Below, piece after piece: positions 63,381-64,000 of a stretch of DNA of 64,000 nt (position 1 is its first letter; each line of letters opens with the position of its first letter). A program made the position numbers and the translations under genes. The notes beneath the pieces were generated by a model, which was given only the letters and a program-made list of their open reading frames with translations, did not search any database and was not told where the DNA came from. The DNA is from VXNJ01 sp009840625 (GTDB lineage Bacteria > Chloroflexota > UBA11872 > VXNJ01): assembly GCA_965207915.1 (NCBI GenBank), contig OZ242304.1:682001-746000 (forward strand), read 5' to 3'.

Positions 63381-64000
63381 ATGGCACCCGGCAGTCAGAA
63401 CGTCCACCTTGTCATCGGCGACCGCGACCAGCGCATGCAGCAGGTCGTCAAGGGCCTGCTGGGTGACTCTGGCGACGGGGTGAACCTGACCCGCCTCGAC
63501 GGGCAGGAAGCCGATCTTCAGGAAGTCTCGACCGCGTTCCTCTCGCTCCCGTTCATGGGGTCGGCCCGCCGGACGGTGCTGGTCGAAAACCTTCCGCCGC
63601 CCACCCGCAGCGGTCCCTTCTGGCGCTGGCTAGCCGAGAACCTGGGCCGGCTTCCGGATACGACGGAGGTCGTTCTGACCGTCAGCCTGGACGGGATTAC
63701 CGGGCGCGAGCGCTCCGGACGCATCCGCGCCGCCCAGACCCTGGAATCGGATCGCCTCAGAGTTCATGCCCTGCCCGCCCTGACCGGCGACCCGCGGTCC
63801 GGCCAGAACGCCCGCCGCTGGGTGGCCGACCTGGCCCGCGAGGGCGGCGTGACGCTGGACCCCGAAGCGGTCGAACTGCTGCTGCGACAGGCGGAACTGG
63901 ATGGCAACGTCCTGGCCCGGGAGGTCGAAAAACTCTCCGCCCTGGTCGGGTTCGAGGGGCGGGTTTCGGCAAGTCACGTTCGCTCGGTCGACCCGCTGCC
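63381..64000 (+). CDS. holA: DNA polymerase III delta subunit, C-terminus outside window
   Basis: Clamp-loader delta subunit, which opens the beta clamp. The frame is open from ATG 63381 to the window end (206 codons visible). Recognised segments: LVIGDRD near the start, AFLSLPFMGSARRTVLVENLP (the conserved strand and loop), then the helical domain with ARRWVADLAREGGVTLDPEAVELLL and the ending ELDGNVLAREVEKLSALV (delta-specific). N-terminal P-loop-less AAA domain fits. The gene continues beyond the right edge. Confidence 0.88.
   Translation, partial: MAPGSQNVHLVIGDRDQRMQQVVKGLLGDSGDGVNLTRLDGQEADLQEVSTAFLSLPFMGSARRTVLVENLPPPTRSGPFWRWLAENLGRLPDTTEVVLTVSLDGITGRERSGRIRAAQTLESDRLRVHALPALTGDPRSGQNARRWVADLAREGGVTLDPEAVELLLRQAELDGNVLAREVEKLSALVGFEGRVSASHVRSVDPL

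Overview
This window is a gene-dense, high-GC bacterial chromosome segment with very short intergenic gaps. Many genes appear to start with TTG or GTG, and stop/start overlaps (ATGA, GTGA, TGATG and repeatedly TTGA) are common. A DUF2298 'YYY' membrane protein overlaps an Agl23-type membrane protein, a pairing I associate with Chloroflexota and Archaea. With the bacterial housekeeping genes (FtsZ, bS6-SSB-bS18, GroESL, Obg, RsgA) this suggests a Chloroflexota bacterium, perhaps of the SAR202/Dehalococcoidia kind. That placement is inference; there is no rRNA or tRNA gene here to anchor it.

Layout. 1-8.8 kb: partial aldo/keto reductase and an alpha/beta hydrolase (minus), then rpsF-ssb-rpsR and a SurA-like membrane protein, obg, a degenerate PIG-L-like protein with a uracil-DNA glycosylase, apt, and a zincin protease. 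8.9-18.9 kb: thyX, ispH, a TPP enzyme / SelA-like PLP enzyme / RidA-like cluster, then DUF2298, Agl23 and rsgA. 18.9-28.4 kb: pnp, a Xer-like recombinase with an eroded active site and a cyclase-family hydrolase (minus); a LarA-like protein; groES-groEL; an FAD oxidoreductase, a PLP aminotransferase and an Ldh-family dehydrogenase. 28.5-35.4 kb: a zinc-homeostasis region with znuB, znuC, a histidine/aspartate-repeat znuA, a Fur/Zur regulator, and a small protein / COG0523 GTPase / WD40 operon. Two copies of a 17-bp Zur-box-like element lie between znuA and the regulator. 35.7-41.7 kb: amidohydrolase-like protein, cupin, sulfatase, HhH-GPD glycosylase, SLC13 transporter, Trm112-like protein. 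41.9-53.7 kb: metal-site-less MBL-fold protein, pyrG, purA and a tightly coupled pyrR-pyrB-pyrC-carA-carB-pyrK operon. 54-64 kb: mazEF, a GAF-GAF histidine kinase, ftsZ-parA, pyrD, a degenerate YchF-like protein, proC, a class III aminotransferase, and the start of holA.

How it works together. Nucleotide metabolism dominates: UMP synthesis (pyrBC, carAB, pyrK, pyrD), pyrG, purA, apt, pnp and thyX. The pyr operon is preceded by a hairpin whose loop matches the PyrR-binding consensus and whose 3' arm contains the pyrR ribosome-binding site, which predicts translational feedback by PyrR. Zinc import and zinc allocation genes form a second coherent block, probably under Zur control.

Most unusual: (1) the PyrR-loop/ribosome-binding-site hairpin; (2) the duplicated Zur-box-like element beside a repeat-expanded ZnuA and a COG0523-WD40 operon; (3) five proteins that keep a recognisable fold but have lost catalytic residues (PIG-L-like, Xer-like, amidohydrolase-like, MBL-like, YchF-like); (4) pyrG, which follows the MBL-like gene in the same frame after one TAA and has no ATG/GTG/TTG before its conserved N-terminus; (5) two palindromes between parA and pyrD. 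No CRISPR array, insertion sequence, prophage or rRNA/tRNA gene was seen.
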